From: CBDUQP01 sp965369385
Lineage (GTDB): Bacteria > Planctomycetota > Phycisphaerae > SM23-33
DNA: 35,164 nucleotides
Reading direction: 5' to 3'
Assembly (NCBI GenBank): GCA_965369385.1
Contig: CBDUQP010000018.1
Span: forward strand, 1-35,164
Made by a program: the position numbers and the translations under genes. Positions 25,196 to 34,179 of this stretch are shown in pieces (positions within the stretch are counted from its first letter, which is position 1; the number at the start of each line of letters is the position of its first letter). A model generated the notes under the pieces. The model did not search any database. It was not told where the DNA came from and saw only the letters and a list, made by a program, of their open reading frames with translations.

Positions 25196-26401
25196 ATGTC
25201 ATCGGGAAAAACCTGCAAACTCGCATTGGCAGATGGATTGGTGTTCACCGGTAGATCGTTTGGCGCAGAGGGCACCAGCGAAGGTGAAGTTGTTTTCAAT
25301 ACCGGACTCACCGGATATCAGGAAGTCCTCACCGACCCGTCCTACGCCGGGCAGATAGTGACGATGACCTATCCACTGATAGGCAATTATGGTATTACAT
25401 CTGAAGATATAGAGAGTTACGATCGCAAGGTTCAGGTTCGTGGCTTCGTGATCAAGGAGCTGTCGCCTGTAGTCAGCAGCTTCCGCGCGGATAAGTCTCT
25501 TGAGGCATGTCTCGCCGCTGAAGGCATTATGGGCATCTGGGATATCGATACCCGCGCCCTTACCCGTCATATTCGCGTCGCCGGTGCGATGAATGGCGTG
25601 ATGAGCACCGAAATCCTCGACGATGCCGAACTCGTCGCCCGCGCCAAGGCATTGCCCTCGATGGCAGGGCAGGACATGGTGCAATTCGTCACTCCCAAGG
25701 CAGGCTATGATTGGACCGAAGGGTATGTCTCCGAGTTCGCTCAGGGCACGCGGCCGCATGGCGACAAAAAATTCAACGTAGTCGCCATCGACTGCGGCGC
25801 GAAGATGAACATTCTGCGGAATCTCGTTGAGTGTGGATTCGGCGTGAAGGTTGTGCCCGCCACCGCCACGGCCGACGAGATTCTCGCAGCCAAGCCTGAT
25901 GGCGTGTTCGTGTCCAACGGACCGGGCGATCCCGAAGCCGTTACATACACAATTGATACGCTCAAGGGTGTGGTTGGCAAGGTGCCGATGTTTGGCATCT
26001 GCCTTGGACACCAGATGCTGTCATGGGCACTTGGCGCGAGCACATACAAGCTCAAGTTCGGCCATCGCGGCTCGAACCATCCCGTCCGCAACGAAGCCAC
26101 CGGCAAGGTGGAGATCACCAGCCAGAACCACGGTTTCGCGGTAGATGAAGCGTCTATCAAGGCGGTCGGCGCCCAAGTCACGCACGTGAACCTGAACGAC
26201 AACACCGTCGAGGGCTATTCGCATGCGGACAAATGCCTGTTCAGCGTGCAGTATCACCCCGAGGCCTCGCCCGGCCCGCACGATGCAACATACCTGTTCG
26301 ACTGCTTCCGCAGCATGATGGAAAACGGCGCAGCCCCCACAGCAGAACAAATGCACGCCGCCCAGGAAAAACTGGCAAAAGCATCATTCGCAAAGGTGTA
26401 A
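25196..26401 (+). CDS. carA: Carbamoyl-phosphate synthase small (glutaminase) subunit
   Basis: A 401-residue protein of usual CarA length. It hydrolyses glutamine and passes ammonia to CarB for carbamoyl phosphate, used in arginine and pyrimidine synthesis. The N-terminal domain carries GYQEVLTDPSYAGQIVTMTY. The class I amidotransferase domain has NGPGDPEAV, the nucleophile C269 in GICLGHQML, and the partners H354 and E356 in HPEASPGPHD. The start at 25196 is preferred to the upstream in-frame one because GAGG precedes it and it follows a good promoter. The downstream gene is convergent, so carB is not adjacent, unlike in many bacteria. Confidence 0.97.
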   Translation: MSSGKTCKLALADGLVFTGRSFGAEGTSEGEVVFNTGLTGYQEVLTDPSYAGQIVTMTYPLIGNYGITSEDIESYDRKVQVRGFVIKELSPVVSSFRADKSLEACLAAEGIMGIWDIDTRALTRHIRVAGAMNGVMSTEILDDAELVARAKALPSMAGQDMVQFVTPKAGYDWTEGYVSEFAQGTRPHGDKKFNVVAIDCGAKMNILRNLVECGFGVKVVPATATADEILAAKPDGVFVSNGPGDPEAVTYTIDTLKGVVGKVPMFGICLGHQMLSWALGASTYKLKFGHRGSNHPVRNEATGKVEITSQNHGFAVDEASIKAVGAQVTHVNLNDNTVEGYSHADKCLFSVQYHPEASPGPHDATYLFDCFRSMMENGAAPTAEQMHAAQEKLAKASFAKV

Positions 26402-26481
26402 CCGGCGTTCATTAGTTCAAGTACCAACGATTGCGGCGCTGGCGCTATTGCTGCACGATATGCTCTTAATGCCGTCAGTCT

Positions 26482-26509
26482 GGCCGGGACGCCATGTGAC
26501 GTCCCGGCC
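26482..26509. terminator. Two-way hairpin between convergent carA and blaR1-like gene
   Basis: GGCCGGGACG (26482-26491) and CGTCCCGGCC (26500-26509) form a perfect 10-bp stem with an 8-base loop. It sits 80 bases after carA and 17 bases beyond the end of the opposing gene. There is no clear T-run, so it may be a barrier or mRNA-end structure. Confidence 0.6.
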
Positions 26510-26525
26510 GGGCTGTTGGTTCGAT

Positions 26526-29500
26526 TCAATTCCCTTTGGACTCTTTAAGTGACATGGCTGCGAGTTTCAGCAGGTTGTGGCCGTGGAGGTCGAATCTTGC
26601 GAGATCAGATGTTGGGGCAGGGGGCTTGGGCAGCATGTGGAACCAGAGCGTCATTCCCTTCTTGTTCTTCGCGGTCCGTATGGTCGTGATCTTCATCACA
26701 CCGATGGCACGCCTGTCCGTCCGGAAGGCGAATATCACTGGCAGCTTTACATCCTTCTTCAGCAGGTAGGTCTTTATGCCGCCTTTGCCAGTCAGGAGTT
26801 CGAATCCTTTGCCGTCTTCGCTAAACGCCACGGCAGGGCTGACTGGCGGATTGTCCGGCGAGAACATCGCCAGAGTAACGCTTCTGGGGCATATCAAGCA
26901 TGTGCGGCCGCCTGACACGTGCATCGCGATGTCTGCGCCATCTTTCAGCATTTCTTCGACAGCCGCAATGCCGCGTTTCCCGCCGGTCGATGGGAATGAG
27001 CACTTGTCGATATCCAGCCCCATGTCGCTGGGCAGGCAGATCATTGTGCTAAGACGCGTTTCTCGAGCGTTGCGTAGCAGAAGCGGTTCTATTTCGCCAG
27101 ACGACAGGAGGGAGCCAAGCGAGTTCTTGCCAACAGGCTTTCCCGGCGGGGGCGTGCGTCTTCCGGCTACTTCCAATCCGGACAAAGTGCGGCTGGGCGA
27201 TCCCAGAGATCCCATCCGCTTGACCCCGACATTTCGCATGTAGTCGAAGCCGAGTGTGTCTACCAGTTCCTGCATTTCCTTGTGGAATAGCTTCACTTGC
27301 TTGGCAGGAATCTTTCCGGCGTTTTCGGCTGCCAGTGCAACTTCCAGCACAGTCAGATGGCGATCTGGCACCTTTTTGAGCGCAGCGGCCAGCGTTTCGC
27401 GGAATACAGGCTTGCCCTGGAATGTCATCTCGTGCCCGTTGAACACTGCTCTCACGAAGTGACACTTCTGGCTCTCATCGGTACGCAGGAGCTTGTAGCG
27501 TATTTTCGTGGACTTCTTCTTGCGGTCAAGCGAGACCACTTGTAGCAGTCCGGTTGCTCCCTCACGTGTGCGAAAATAGTATGTCGCTGGCCTTCCCGGC
27601 AGTGTGCTCATTCGCATCTGGGCGGTGGCGGCTGGCGTGTATGGAATACGATCAATGTGTTTCGTGATATCATTTCTGGATATGGTGTTCCAGTCTGAGT
27701 TCTTGAGCTTCACCACCACCATTCCCGTGGACATGATGCCTGAATCCCCGGCCTCCAGATTGCCGCCGATTGCGTCGATTCCATTATCTTTCATCCATTG
27801 CTCTTTGCCGCCAAGCTGCTTCACACGCGCCTTGTGCGGCGGGGTGAGTACCTTGCCCGTATCGAGGTCCAGAAGAAAATCCCGTCTGTGCGGGCCATCG
27901 AGAACGGTCCGCTCTACGAGCTTGGTGAATCCTTCTCTTCTCTGGTGCGAGAGTGTGCTCTCAAGGGTGTCCGGGAGAATGATGACGGGGGTTATCAGGA
28001 AGTAGCAGCGTTCCTGCATTTCTTTCGAAGGCGATACTGGAGTTGACTTCATCTTGACCGTGCCATCGGCTGCTATGGTGCCCACGCTGTCGGAAACCTT
28101 GAGCGTCGCGGGAATCACAAGAGTTCTGCCGCCAGGTGTTGACACCGTGGTCGAAAGCTCGTGCAGCAGGATTCTGCCCGCTGCATTCAAGCTTCTGGAA
28201 ACATGGTTGTTGATCTTCAGCGTGACCCTTCGGTAGTCAGCCGAGAATGTTGCTTCGTAGGTGGCGGCAATACCATCTTGGTGATTCCCGACTATCGCAA
28301 GCTCAGTTGGTGTTTTGTCGGCCAATATGTGGGCCATCATCTTACCCGAGAATGAACTGGCTGCCTGGCCGTTACGAATGGTCATGGACGGAAACGCCAT
28401 TGTGCGGTATCCCTTGTTATTCTCCGCATTCTTCAGCAGCATGGAGACTTCCTTGTCGTTCAGCCAGCCACCGTCTTTCGGCTGGGAAGCCAGCAGGCTG
28501 GGCAGCGGAGTTCCTGGCGATGCCACGATTACATGCGCCTTCAGCCTGACGTGCACCGAGTGCTGATAGCGAAGTTTCTTGAGCATGTGATCAATTGTGT
28601 CCAGGTTCTTTTTGGTCTGCCTGACGACGATCTGGCCATCCAGACTCTCTATCGTTCGCGACGTACCGTTCCAACCCATGTTCGGATAGCGTTTGTGGAT
28701 AGCCTTGATGAGCTTGTTTGCGCGTGCCTCTTGCTGTGCCTTCTGAGATAGCTTCTGACTGTTCTTTACTGTCTGGCCCAGTTTGTGTTTCGGCGCACCC
28801 AGCCTGGCAGGCATTGGCTTGCCGGGTTCGTGCCAGCCGAACTGCGGTGGCGAGAAGTCGGCACGATATATGAGCGTCAGGAGAAGGCGCACATCGAAGA
28901 CACGCATCAATATCTTGTCTTTGGGTTCTGGCTTGGCAGCCTTGGGCGGGGTGTGCGGTTTGGCTGGGGGCTTCGTTTTCGGCAGTAGCCTGTATCCGAA
29001 GGATATCTCTGCGGGCTTTGCCATTTTGAGATCGGTTATCAGCATGAAGCCGCTCGTGCCCTTGGATGTGCGGAACATCAGTTTGATTGGCGGCTTTGTG
29101 TCCTTCTTGGTGATATAGACCTTCATGCCACGCTTCTGGAGCACCTTGTCGAAGCCCTTGCCATCTTCCTTCAGTTCGGATTCGATGCTTGCAGGTGGAT
29201 TTGTGTTGGACATCATCGCCAGAGTCACTGTCTTTGGGCAGATCAGGCCAAATTGCCCGTTCTTGGTGTCCATGCTCATGTCGACGCCAGTGTCTGCGAA
29301 CCACTTTTTGACTCCGGCCCGTTGCTTTTTACGAGATGGGGTAGTGAAGCTTTTGCCTGAGTCCAGATCAATGCCCGCGTTGTCTCCTTTGACGTCAATA
29401 TCGACCAATGTACGCTTGATCAGCGGCGGGGCTGCTACCGTAAAGGTATACAGGCCAGTCGAGGGTCTGCCGATCTTGACGGACTTTGACAGGACAATCT

Positions 29501-32500
29501 CTGATATCGGGCAAACGCCTGTTTGCAGTACAATCCATCGGTCATTACGCTTGGCTAGCCCCACGGCCAGCACGTCCTTTGTGTCGGCCGGTCCGTCGAA
29601 TGCGACGAAGGCCAAATCACCGTCCACGACATTATGACGCGGCTCTGCAGAGATATTGCCAGGCTTCTTGAAGGCCCGTATCACTTTCTGGGTTTGCAGG
29701 CGGACCGACGTTTGGCCGGGGGGATTGCCGGGGATGGACTTTCGCCATTTGCCATCGCACAGCGATTTCATCTTCGCAACGTCATTTGCCCGCAACGCAT
29801 GCACGAAGCTGACGGCGGTTTTTACCGTGTCCGGAGCTTTCTTGCCGGCCCCGGGCGTATTCATTTTTTGTGTTGCAAGCAACATGGCGATGCTGCCGAA
29901 ATCCTCTTTCGCAACAGTTGCAGAGGCCGAGGCTCTCTTGGCGGCTTCATCTGCGTCGAGCGTCTGTGTTGGTGAACCGACGGAATTGGTGGGATGGGTG
30001 CCTATCTCGCTGGGGTACTCGAACCCGAACTTGGCTGCGTAGAGTTTTGCGCGGATGACGCCGTTGTCCCTTTGACGTATCGTCACATCGCCGCTGGCCA
30101 TTGCGATTTGCAGCACAGTCAGCTTACGATTAGTCACCTTCTTCAGTAGCTCAGGCACTTGGCCCCAGGCAGTCTTCTTCCCCTGGAACCAAACAGAATC
30201 ACCATCCACAACCAACCGCACGAAGTAACGCTTCTGAGGTGAGCCAGTGTAGCTGCTGAGTGGCTGGGTAGTGGTTCTTGGTTGAGTGGTTGGTTGCGTG
30301 GTCGGCTGCGGCCTTGCGGGTTTTCTTGGCTTCCAGCCGCCAGGGGGCGGCGATGGTGGACCGATTACGAGGCGGATGTTCTTGTCGCCGCCTTTGACTG
30401 CCATTGTTCCGCTTCGGGTGCCCTTGCCCCGAGGCGTGGCATAAGCATGCAGTCGAATCTTGGCCGCTACCAGTCCGCTAATCTTGAATTTGCCGTCCGG
30501 GCCAGTCGTCATGCGGCCGCTATCTGGCTGCTGATCGCCACCGGTGCTCACATTAGCCCGATCAGCCGGTTTGCCGTCTTCATATACCACAATTCCCTCG
30601 ATAGAGAGATTCGCGGGCGACAGCTTCAGCGGTCTGATCTGCACTCGCTCGCTGCCGCGAATCGCGAATTTCGCTGAATCCCGGCCGAACCCTTGCGATC
30701 TCACGCTAACGGTGTATTTTTCGCCAGGTGGAATTGCCTTGGCCTCGAAGCGTCCTTGTGTGTCGGTCGTCAGGTGCAAACCACGTAGACTGGGTACTGA
30801 TCTGCCTACACGAAGACTGATCGATATCTTTACGCCGGGTATGCCTTTGCCGGCTGGGTCCACTACACTTCCGGCAATCCTACCGCCAGTGGTCAGCTTG
30901 ATTCGGACAGGCTTTGCGGGATCTGTGATCTTCGCTCGGCCTGCCAGATTGCGTTGCTCGTGCCTGGCAAATGCATATCCTTTTGAACCGTCTACTTCAC
31001 CAACTACACATCCTTGGAACTTACCCTCTGTGTCTGTGATGAGAGGGTCCTGACCGCCTGAGAAGACTGAGGCTCCAGCTATCGGTTTCCCGCCTTCGTC
31101 GACTACAACTCCGTGGGCTATCGCCAATGGCTTGAGCATTATGGTTGTCGACGTGTCTTTTCCGTTACTTACGTTAATCCAGCGAGGTGGATTGTCCGCA
31201 TCGGGGAAATTGCTATCACCATGAGGGATATGCATATTCTCCCATACGCGGATGCTGTACTTGCCCGGAAGGACGCGAATTCGCGCAATGCCGTTCCTGT
31301 CAGTATAGCAGCTATACCACTCGCCATGACTGGTCGACACTTGTGCCCGGTATATGGGATGCTTCGTCTCTGCGTCGAGAACCTTCACGCTGACAATTGG
31401 CCCCTTGAATACGCTCACCTTCACGCCTTCGGTCACTTCACCGGCCTTGCAGATGAAACTGACTCGTTTGCCCACCCAATCGGACGTTCGATCCTCGGGG
31501 TGTTTGAAGTAAACGCTGTACTTGCCCGGTTGCAGGCCATTAAGCTCAAAGCTTCCATCTGCACGACTCGTGCAGAGAGCTTGTGCCTGTCGGTGCAACG
31601 TGCCCGCGCCAACTGGCGAAAACTTCACACCGCCGACTCCCTTGCCTGTGGCTGTATCCACCACGGTGCCTTTGACTCCGGCCTCCGGTCCCAACGTTAT
31701 TCGAATTCCAGACTGTCCTGCGGCGTATGTAGACCATGGGTCAGAATGGAGTCTGCGTCCTGTACATATCTCTGCGTAGCCGTCCGCTGAAACGATGAAT
31801 TCCGCTCTGGCGGCGGTCGGCACGCCTTCGATAGCGAACTTCCCGTCGGCGGCGGTGTGCACTGTCATTCGCTCGCATCCGGCAAGTGTCCATCCTCCTC
31901 CCTGCCACTTCAAAATCGGGCGGACTGTTGCATTGGCGATCGGCTTGCCGGTCTTGTCTATTACAATACCTGATAGTTTTGTCGGTTTGCCGCAGCGAAT
32001 GATGACTGGGTCGGATGATAGATCTTTGGCGTGGTTCATCCACACGGCCCACCCGTACGCCTTGTTCGATGGACGGGCAAGAGCATATCCCCATGCAGTG
32101 TCTTCAGACGTACTGAAAGTGGCACTGAAGCGACCAGCTTTATCCGTCTTTGCAGTTTGGCGTACAGTTGCCTGTTGATCGATTGCCAGCCAACGGTTCT
32201 GTTGGTAGACTTCCACTGTTATGCCGGCCAGCGGCTTGCCATTCTCATCGATCACTCGGCCGGCGCAGGTGACGTCTCTGGCATCTTCGTTGGCGGAATC
32301 AGTCACGTCGATAGACGCCGGTTCTTCGGTGGTGGGAGTATCTGAGTCCTTCGAAATATCACCAGGCGAGGTGGCTTTCAGGATAGAGATAGGTACTACT
32401 ATGGCGGCCACCAGTACTGCGGCGATCAGGATTCGCGTGCGGGTCAATTTGCGGCGGCTTTGTTTTGGGTCGAGGATGGCAAGGAGGCGGCCTTCGAGAC

Positions 32501-33581
32501 TGCCGGGGCGGGCCATGGCTATGGAACTGTGGGCGGTCAGCAGGCCGCTTCGCAGGTCGCGGGCGATTTCCAGAATGTGATTGGCGTAGTCGCCCGGCAC
32601 ACTGCCGCTCGACAGCACGAGGTCGTCGCACGCGCGCTCGGCTTCGTTTTGCATTCGCTTGAACGCGAACCATACCAACGGATTGAACCAGTGCAGAGCA
32701 CATACGAGGTGCCCGACGAACTTGATCAGGCAGTCCCAACGCATGGCGTGTGCCATTTCGTGCAGAAGCACCACGCGGCGGCGGTCGTCGCACCAGGTGT
32801 CGCAATCTGCCGGCAGCAGCAGTCTCGGGCGGAACAGACCCCATATCATCGGCATAGCACGTGTTTCGCTTCGCAGCAGTGTGACGTTTCGCGTCAGACC
32901 CAGCGCTGCCGCTATTTCTGCGCTCAATCGCTGCCACATATCTCCTGTTGCGGGTTTCGTGGTTCGCTCGAGCCTGCGCAGGCCGAGATGTCCCAGCATG
33001 ATTGGCAGCAAGCACACCATGGCACCTGCGGCCCATATGATTGTTGCCCAGAATAGGCCATCGCGAACGGTGAAAACCTCGGCCGGTGGGGCGAGCGGTT
33101 CAGCGGTCCCTGGTGCTACGGCTATTGCAGTTTCACCGGCGATTTCGGGCATTTCGGGGGAAAGGGTGATCGGGTTTGCATCCGAGACGCCATCGTGCGC
33201 AGCCGTCAGCATTACAGGATCTGCGACCGGCGTTTTCGTGACTTCAAATTCACCTGAAAGAGGCGTTTGCTCCATAGGCACGTCGATATCGGCGGCGATT
33301 GTGCTATCTGTGGTGGTTGCGGGCGTGAAAGCGACCCACGTGGGCAGCACTTGCAGGCCGGGCAGCGTCAGTGACAGCGCGGGCAGCACGAGAACTGCCA
33401 GCAACGCGAGAGTCCAGACCATGTGCCTGCTGGCGGCCGAGGCTTTTCGCATAAGCTGTGTTGCCAGCCCGGCCACAGCTAGTATCGCAACTGCCTTGAG
33501 GGCGGAATCGAGAAACGCTGGTGCGAGTGGCACAAGCCAGTCGGCGGCTGCGACGGGCAGATTAAGTTGCAGTGGTCCCAT
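26526..33581 (-). CDS. Giant BlaR1-like M56 membrane protease with carboxypeptidase-regulatory-like and repeated C-terminal modules
   Basis: A 2351-residue membrane protein. Residues 1-402 are a BlaR1/MecR1-type M56 protease with about five membrane helices (about 27-43, 53-73, 174-196, 286-304, 382-402) and the zinc motif HEMAH (273-277), plus the typical CDDLVLSSG. A set of carboxypeptidase-regulatory-like Ig-fold repeats follows (about 435-1070), with patterns such as GKPIANATV and DGSFELNGLQPGKYSV. After a Thr/Gln/Pro linker (about 1089-1108) come an NTF2-like segment (about 1250-1350), a secretin-like segment with DGQIVVRQTKKNL (about 1560-1680), and repeated modules with KxxFVRxVxxG and FRTxxGxxGxLxI cores. 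There is no penicillin-binding domain. It probably senses an unknown outer signal and cleaves the repressor. Its start overlaps the blaI stop by one base. Confidence 0.85.
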   Translation of the reverse strand: MGPLQLNLPVAAADWLVPLAPAFLDSALKAVAILAVAGLATQLMRKASAASRHMVWTLALLAVLVLPALSLTLPGLQVLPTWVAFTPATTTDSTIAADIDVPMEQTPLSGEFEVTKTPVADPVMLTAAHDGVSDANPITLSPEMPEIAGETAIAVAPGTAEPLAPPAEVFTVRDGLFWATIIWAAGAMVCLLPIMLGHLGLRRLERTTKPATGDMWQRLSAEIAAALGLTRNVTLLRSETRAMPMIWGLFRPRLLLPADCDTWCDDRRRVVLLHEMAHAMRWDCLIKFVGHLVCALHWFNPLVWFAFKRMQNEAERACDDLVLSSGSVPGDYANHILEIARDLRSGLLTAHSSIAMARPGSLEGRLLAILDPKQSRRKLTRTRILIAAVLVAAIVVPISILKATSPGDISKDSDTPTTEEPASIDVTDSANEDARDVTCAGRVIDENGKPLAGITVEVYQQNRWLAIDQQATVRQTAKTDKAGRFSATFSTSEDTAWGYALARPSNKAYGWAVWMNHAKDLSSDPVIIRCGKPTKLSGIVIDKTGKPIANATVRPILKWQGGGWTLAGCERMTVHTAADGKFAIEGVPTAARAEFIVSADGYAEICTGRRLHSDPWSTYAAGQSGIRITLGPEAGVKGTVVDTATGKGVGGVKFSPVGAGTLHRQAQALCTSRADGSFELNGLQPGKYSVYFKHPEDRTSDWVGKRVSFICKAGEVTEGVKVSVFKGPIVSVKVLDAETKHPIYRAQVSTSHGEWYSCYTDRNGIARIRVLPGKYSIRVWENMHIPHGDSNFPDADNPPRWINVSNGKDTSTTIMLKPLAIAHGVVVDEGGKPIAGASVFSGGQDPLITDTEGKFQGCVVGEVDGSKGYAFARHEQRNLAGRAKITDPAKPVRIKLTTGGRIAGSVVDPAGKGIPGVKISISLRVGRSVPSLRGLHLTTDTQGRFEAKAIPPGEKYTVSVRSQGFGRDSAKFAIRGSERVQIRPLKLSPANLSIEGIVVYEDGKPADRANVSTGGDQQPDSGRMTTGPDGKFKISGLVAAKIRLHAYATPRGKGTRSGTMAVKGGDKNIRLVIGPPSPPPGGWKPRKPARPQPTTQPTTQPRTTTQPLSSYTGSPQKRYFVRLVVDGDSVWFQGKKTAWGQVPELLKKVTNRKLTVLQIAMASGDVTIRQRDNGVIRAKLYAAKFGFEYPSEIGTHPTNSVGSPTQTLDADEAAKRASASATVAKEDFGSIAMLLATQKMNTPGAGKKAPDTVKTAVSFVHALRANDVAKMKSLCDGKWRKSIPGNPPGQTSVRLQTQKVIRAFKKPGNISAEPRHNVVDGDLAFVAFDGPADTKDVLAVGLAKRNDRWIVLQTGVCPISEIVLSKSVKIGRPSTGLYTFTVAAPPLIKRTLVDIDVKGDNAGIDLDSGKSFTTPSRKKQRAGVKKWFADTGVDMSMDTKNGQFGLICPKTVTLAMMSNTNPPASIESELKEDGKGFDKVLQKRGMKVYITKKDTKPPIKLMFRTSKGTSGFMLITDLKMAKPAEISFGYRLLPKTKPPAKPHTPPKAAKPEPKDKILMRVFDVRLLLTLIYRADFSPPQFGWHEPGKPMPARLGAPKHKLGQTVKNSQKLSQKAQQEARANKLIKAIHKRYPNMGWNGTSRTIESLDGQIVVRQTKKNLDTIDHMLKKLRYQHSVHVRLKAHVIVASPGTPLPSLLASQPKDGGWLNDKEVSMLLKNAENNKGYRTMAFPSMTIRNGQAASSFSGKMMAHILADKTPTELAIVGNHQDGIAATYEATFSADYRRVTLKINNHVSRSLNAAGRILLHELSTTVSTPGGRTLVIPATLKVSDSVGTIAADGTVKMKSTPVSPSKEMQERCYFLITPVIILPDTLESTLSHQRREGFTKLVERTVLDGPHRRDFLLDLDTGKVLTPPHKARVKQLGGKEQWMKDNGIDAIGGNLEAGDSGIMSTGMVVVKLKNSDWNTISRNDITKHIDRIPYTPAATAQMRMSTLPGRPATYYFRTREGATGLLQVVSLDRKKKSTKIRYKLLRTDESQKCHFVRAVFNGHEMTFQGKPVFRETLAAALKKVPDRHLTVLEVALAAENAGKIPAKQVKLFHKEMQELVDTLGFDYMRNVGVKRMGSLGSPSRTLSGLEVAGRRTPPPGKPVGKNSLGSLLSSGEIEPLLLRNARETRLSTMICLPSDMGLDIDKCSFPSTGGKRGIAAVEEMLKDGADIAMHVSGGRTCLICPRSVTLAMFSPDNPPVSPAVAFSEDGKGFELLTGKGGIKTYLLKKDVKLPVIFAFRTDRRAIGVMKITTIRTAKNKKGMTLWFHMLPKPPAPTSDLARFDLHGHNLLKLAAMSLKESKGN

Positions 33582-33979
33582 TAGTGTTCTCCCTTTATGT
33601 CAACTTTGCGGCTGCGGATAAGTTCGCTGAGGCGGTCGAGTTCTTCGTTCGTCAGCTCTGCCGCTTCGTCTGCGAGGTGTGCGGTGACGGCTTTTTCGAG
33701 CGATCCGCTGAAGAAGGTGTTCAGCACGCGTGTGAGGGCCGACTGGCCGGCACGTTTGCGTGGACTGGTGGGCTCGTAGACGAACCCGCGACCTTTCTGT
33801 GTGTGCTTGAGGTGTCCCTTTTCTTCGAGGATTCGCATCAGGGCCCGCACGGCCGAGTAGCTGGGCGGATCGTCGATGCTGGCGAGAACTTCATTCACCG
33901 TGGCCTTGTCGCGAGCGTAGATGGCGTCCATTATCTGACGCTCTCTGCGGCTGAGTTGCGCTTCACCGTTCGTAGTCAT
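33581..33979 (-). CDS. BlaI/MecI/CopY-type winged-helix repressor
   Basis: A 132-residue protein of usual BlaI length. The winged helix (about 8-70) has LSRRERQIMDAIY, then VNEVLASI, PSYSAVRALMRILEEKGHL and a wing GRGFVYEP. The C-terminal part, with VLNTFFSGSLEKAVTAHL, is the dimerisation half. In the known system the partner protease cleaves within the dimerisation region. The stop TAA shares its last A with the ATG of the membrane protease gene, so the two are translationally coupled. It probably represses its own promoter at the dyad 48-63 bases upstream. Signal and target genes besides this operon are unknown; antibiotic resistance is not implied. Confidence 0.92.
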   Translation of the reverse strand: MTTNGEAQLSRRERQIMDAIYARDKATVNEVLASIDDPPSYSAVRALMRILEEKGHLKHTQKGRGFVYEPTSPRKRAGQSALTRVLNTFFSGSLEKAVTAHLADEAAELTNEELDRLSELIRSRKVDIKGEH

Positions 33980-34026
33980 GGTCTCTCCCTTTGTTGACCG
34001 CTGGAACGTAGTGTTTGGATTGTGTC

Positions 34027-34061
34027 TGCTAAAATATTAGCAGGGAAGCGGGAGAAGTCAA
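34027..34061 (-). promoter_or_regulatory. blaI promoter with dyad operator over the -10
   Basis: On the minus strand TTGACT (complement of 34056-34061) and TAATAT (complement of 34034-34039) are 16 bases apart. The dyad TGCTAA-AATA-TTAGCA (34027-34042) covers the -10. A further TGCTAA half-site lies at 34070-34075. This layout fits BlaI autorepression, although the known BlaI half-site differs (TACA/TGTA). Confidence 0.55.
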
Positions 34062-34128
34062 GGCTGAAGTGCTAAAAATTTCGCATATGATTTTCAGTCA
34101 GCTTACGAGCAAGGCGGCTGGGTCGTTC

Positions 34129-34164
34129 AAGAATGCCAGCACACCTGCCAATTAGCTGGTTCTT
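34129..34164 (-). terminator. Weak terminator candidate after the epimerase-like gene
   Basis: On the minus strand AAGAA-CCAGC and GCTGG-CA-TTCTT pair across a 13-base region. It lies just downstream of the epimerase-like stop at 34180. The T-tract is short. Confidence 0.3.
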
Positions 34165-34179
34165 TGGGGACTGAGTGTC

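Noticed and set aside
25199..26011. 270-codon minus-strand open frame inside carA
   Set aside because: Antisense to conserved CarA motifs.
32659..33621. 320-codon plus-strand open frame
   Set aside because: It is antisense to the conserved M56 protease domain; composition is that of a shadow frame.
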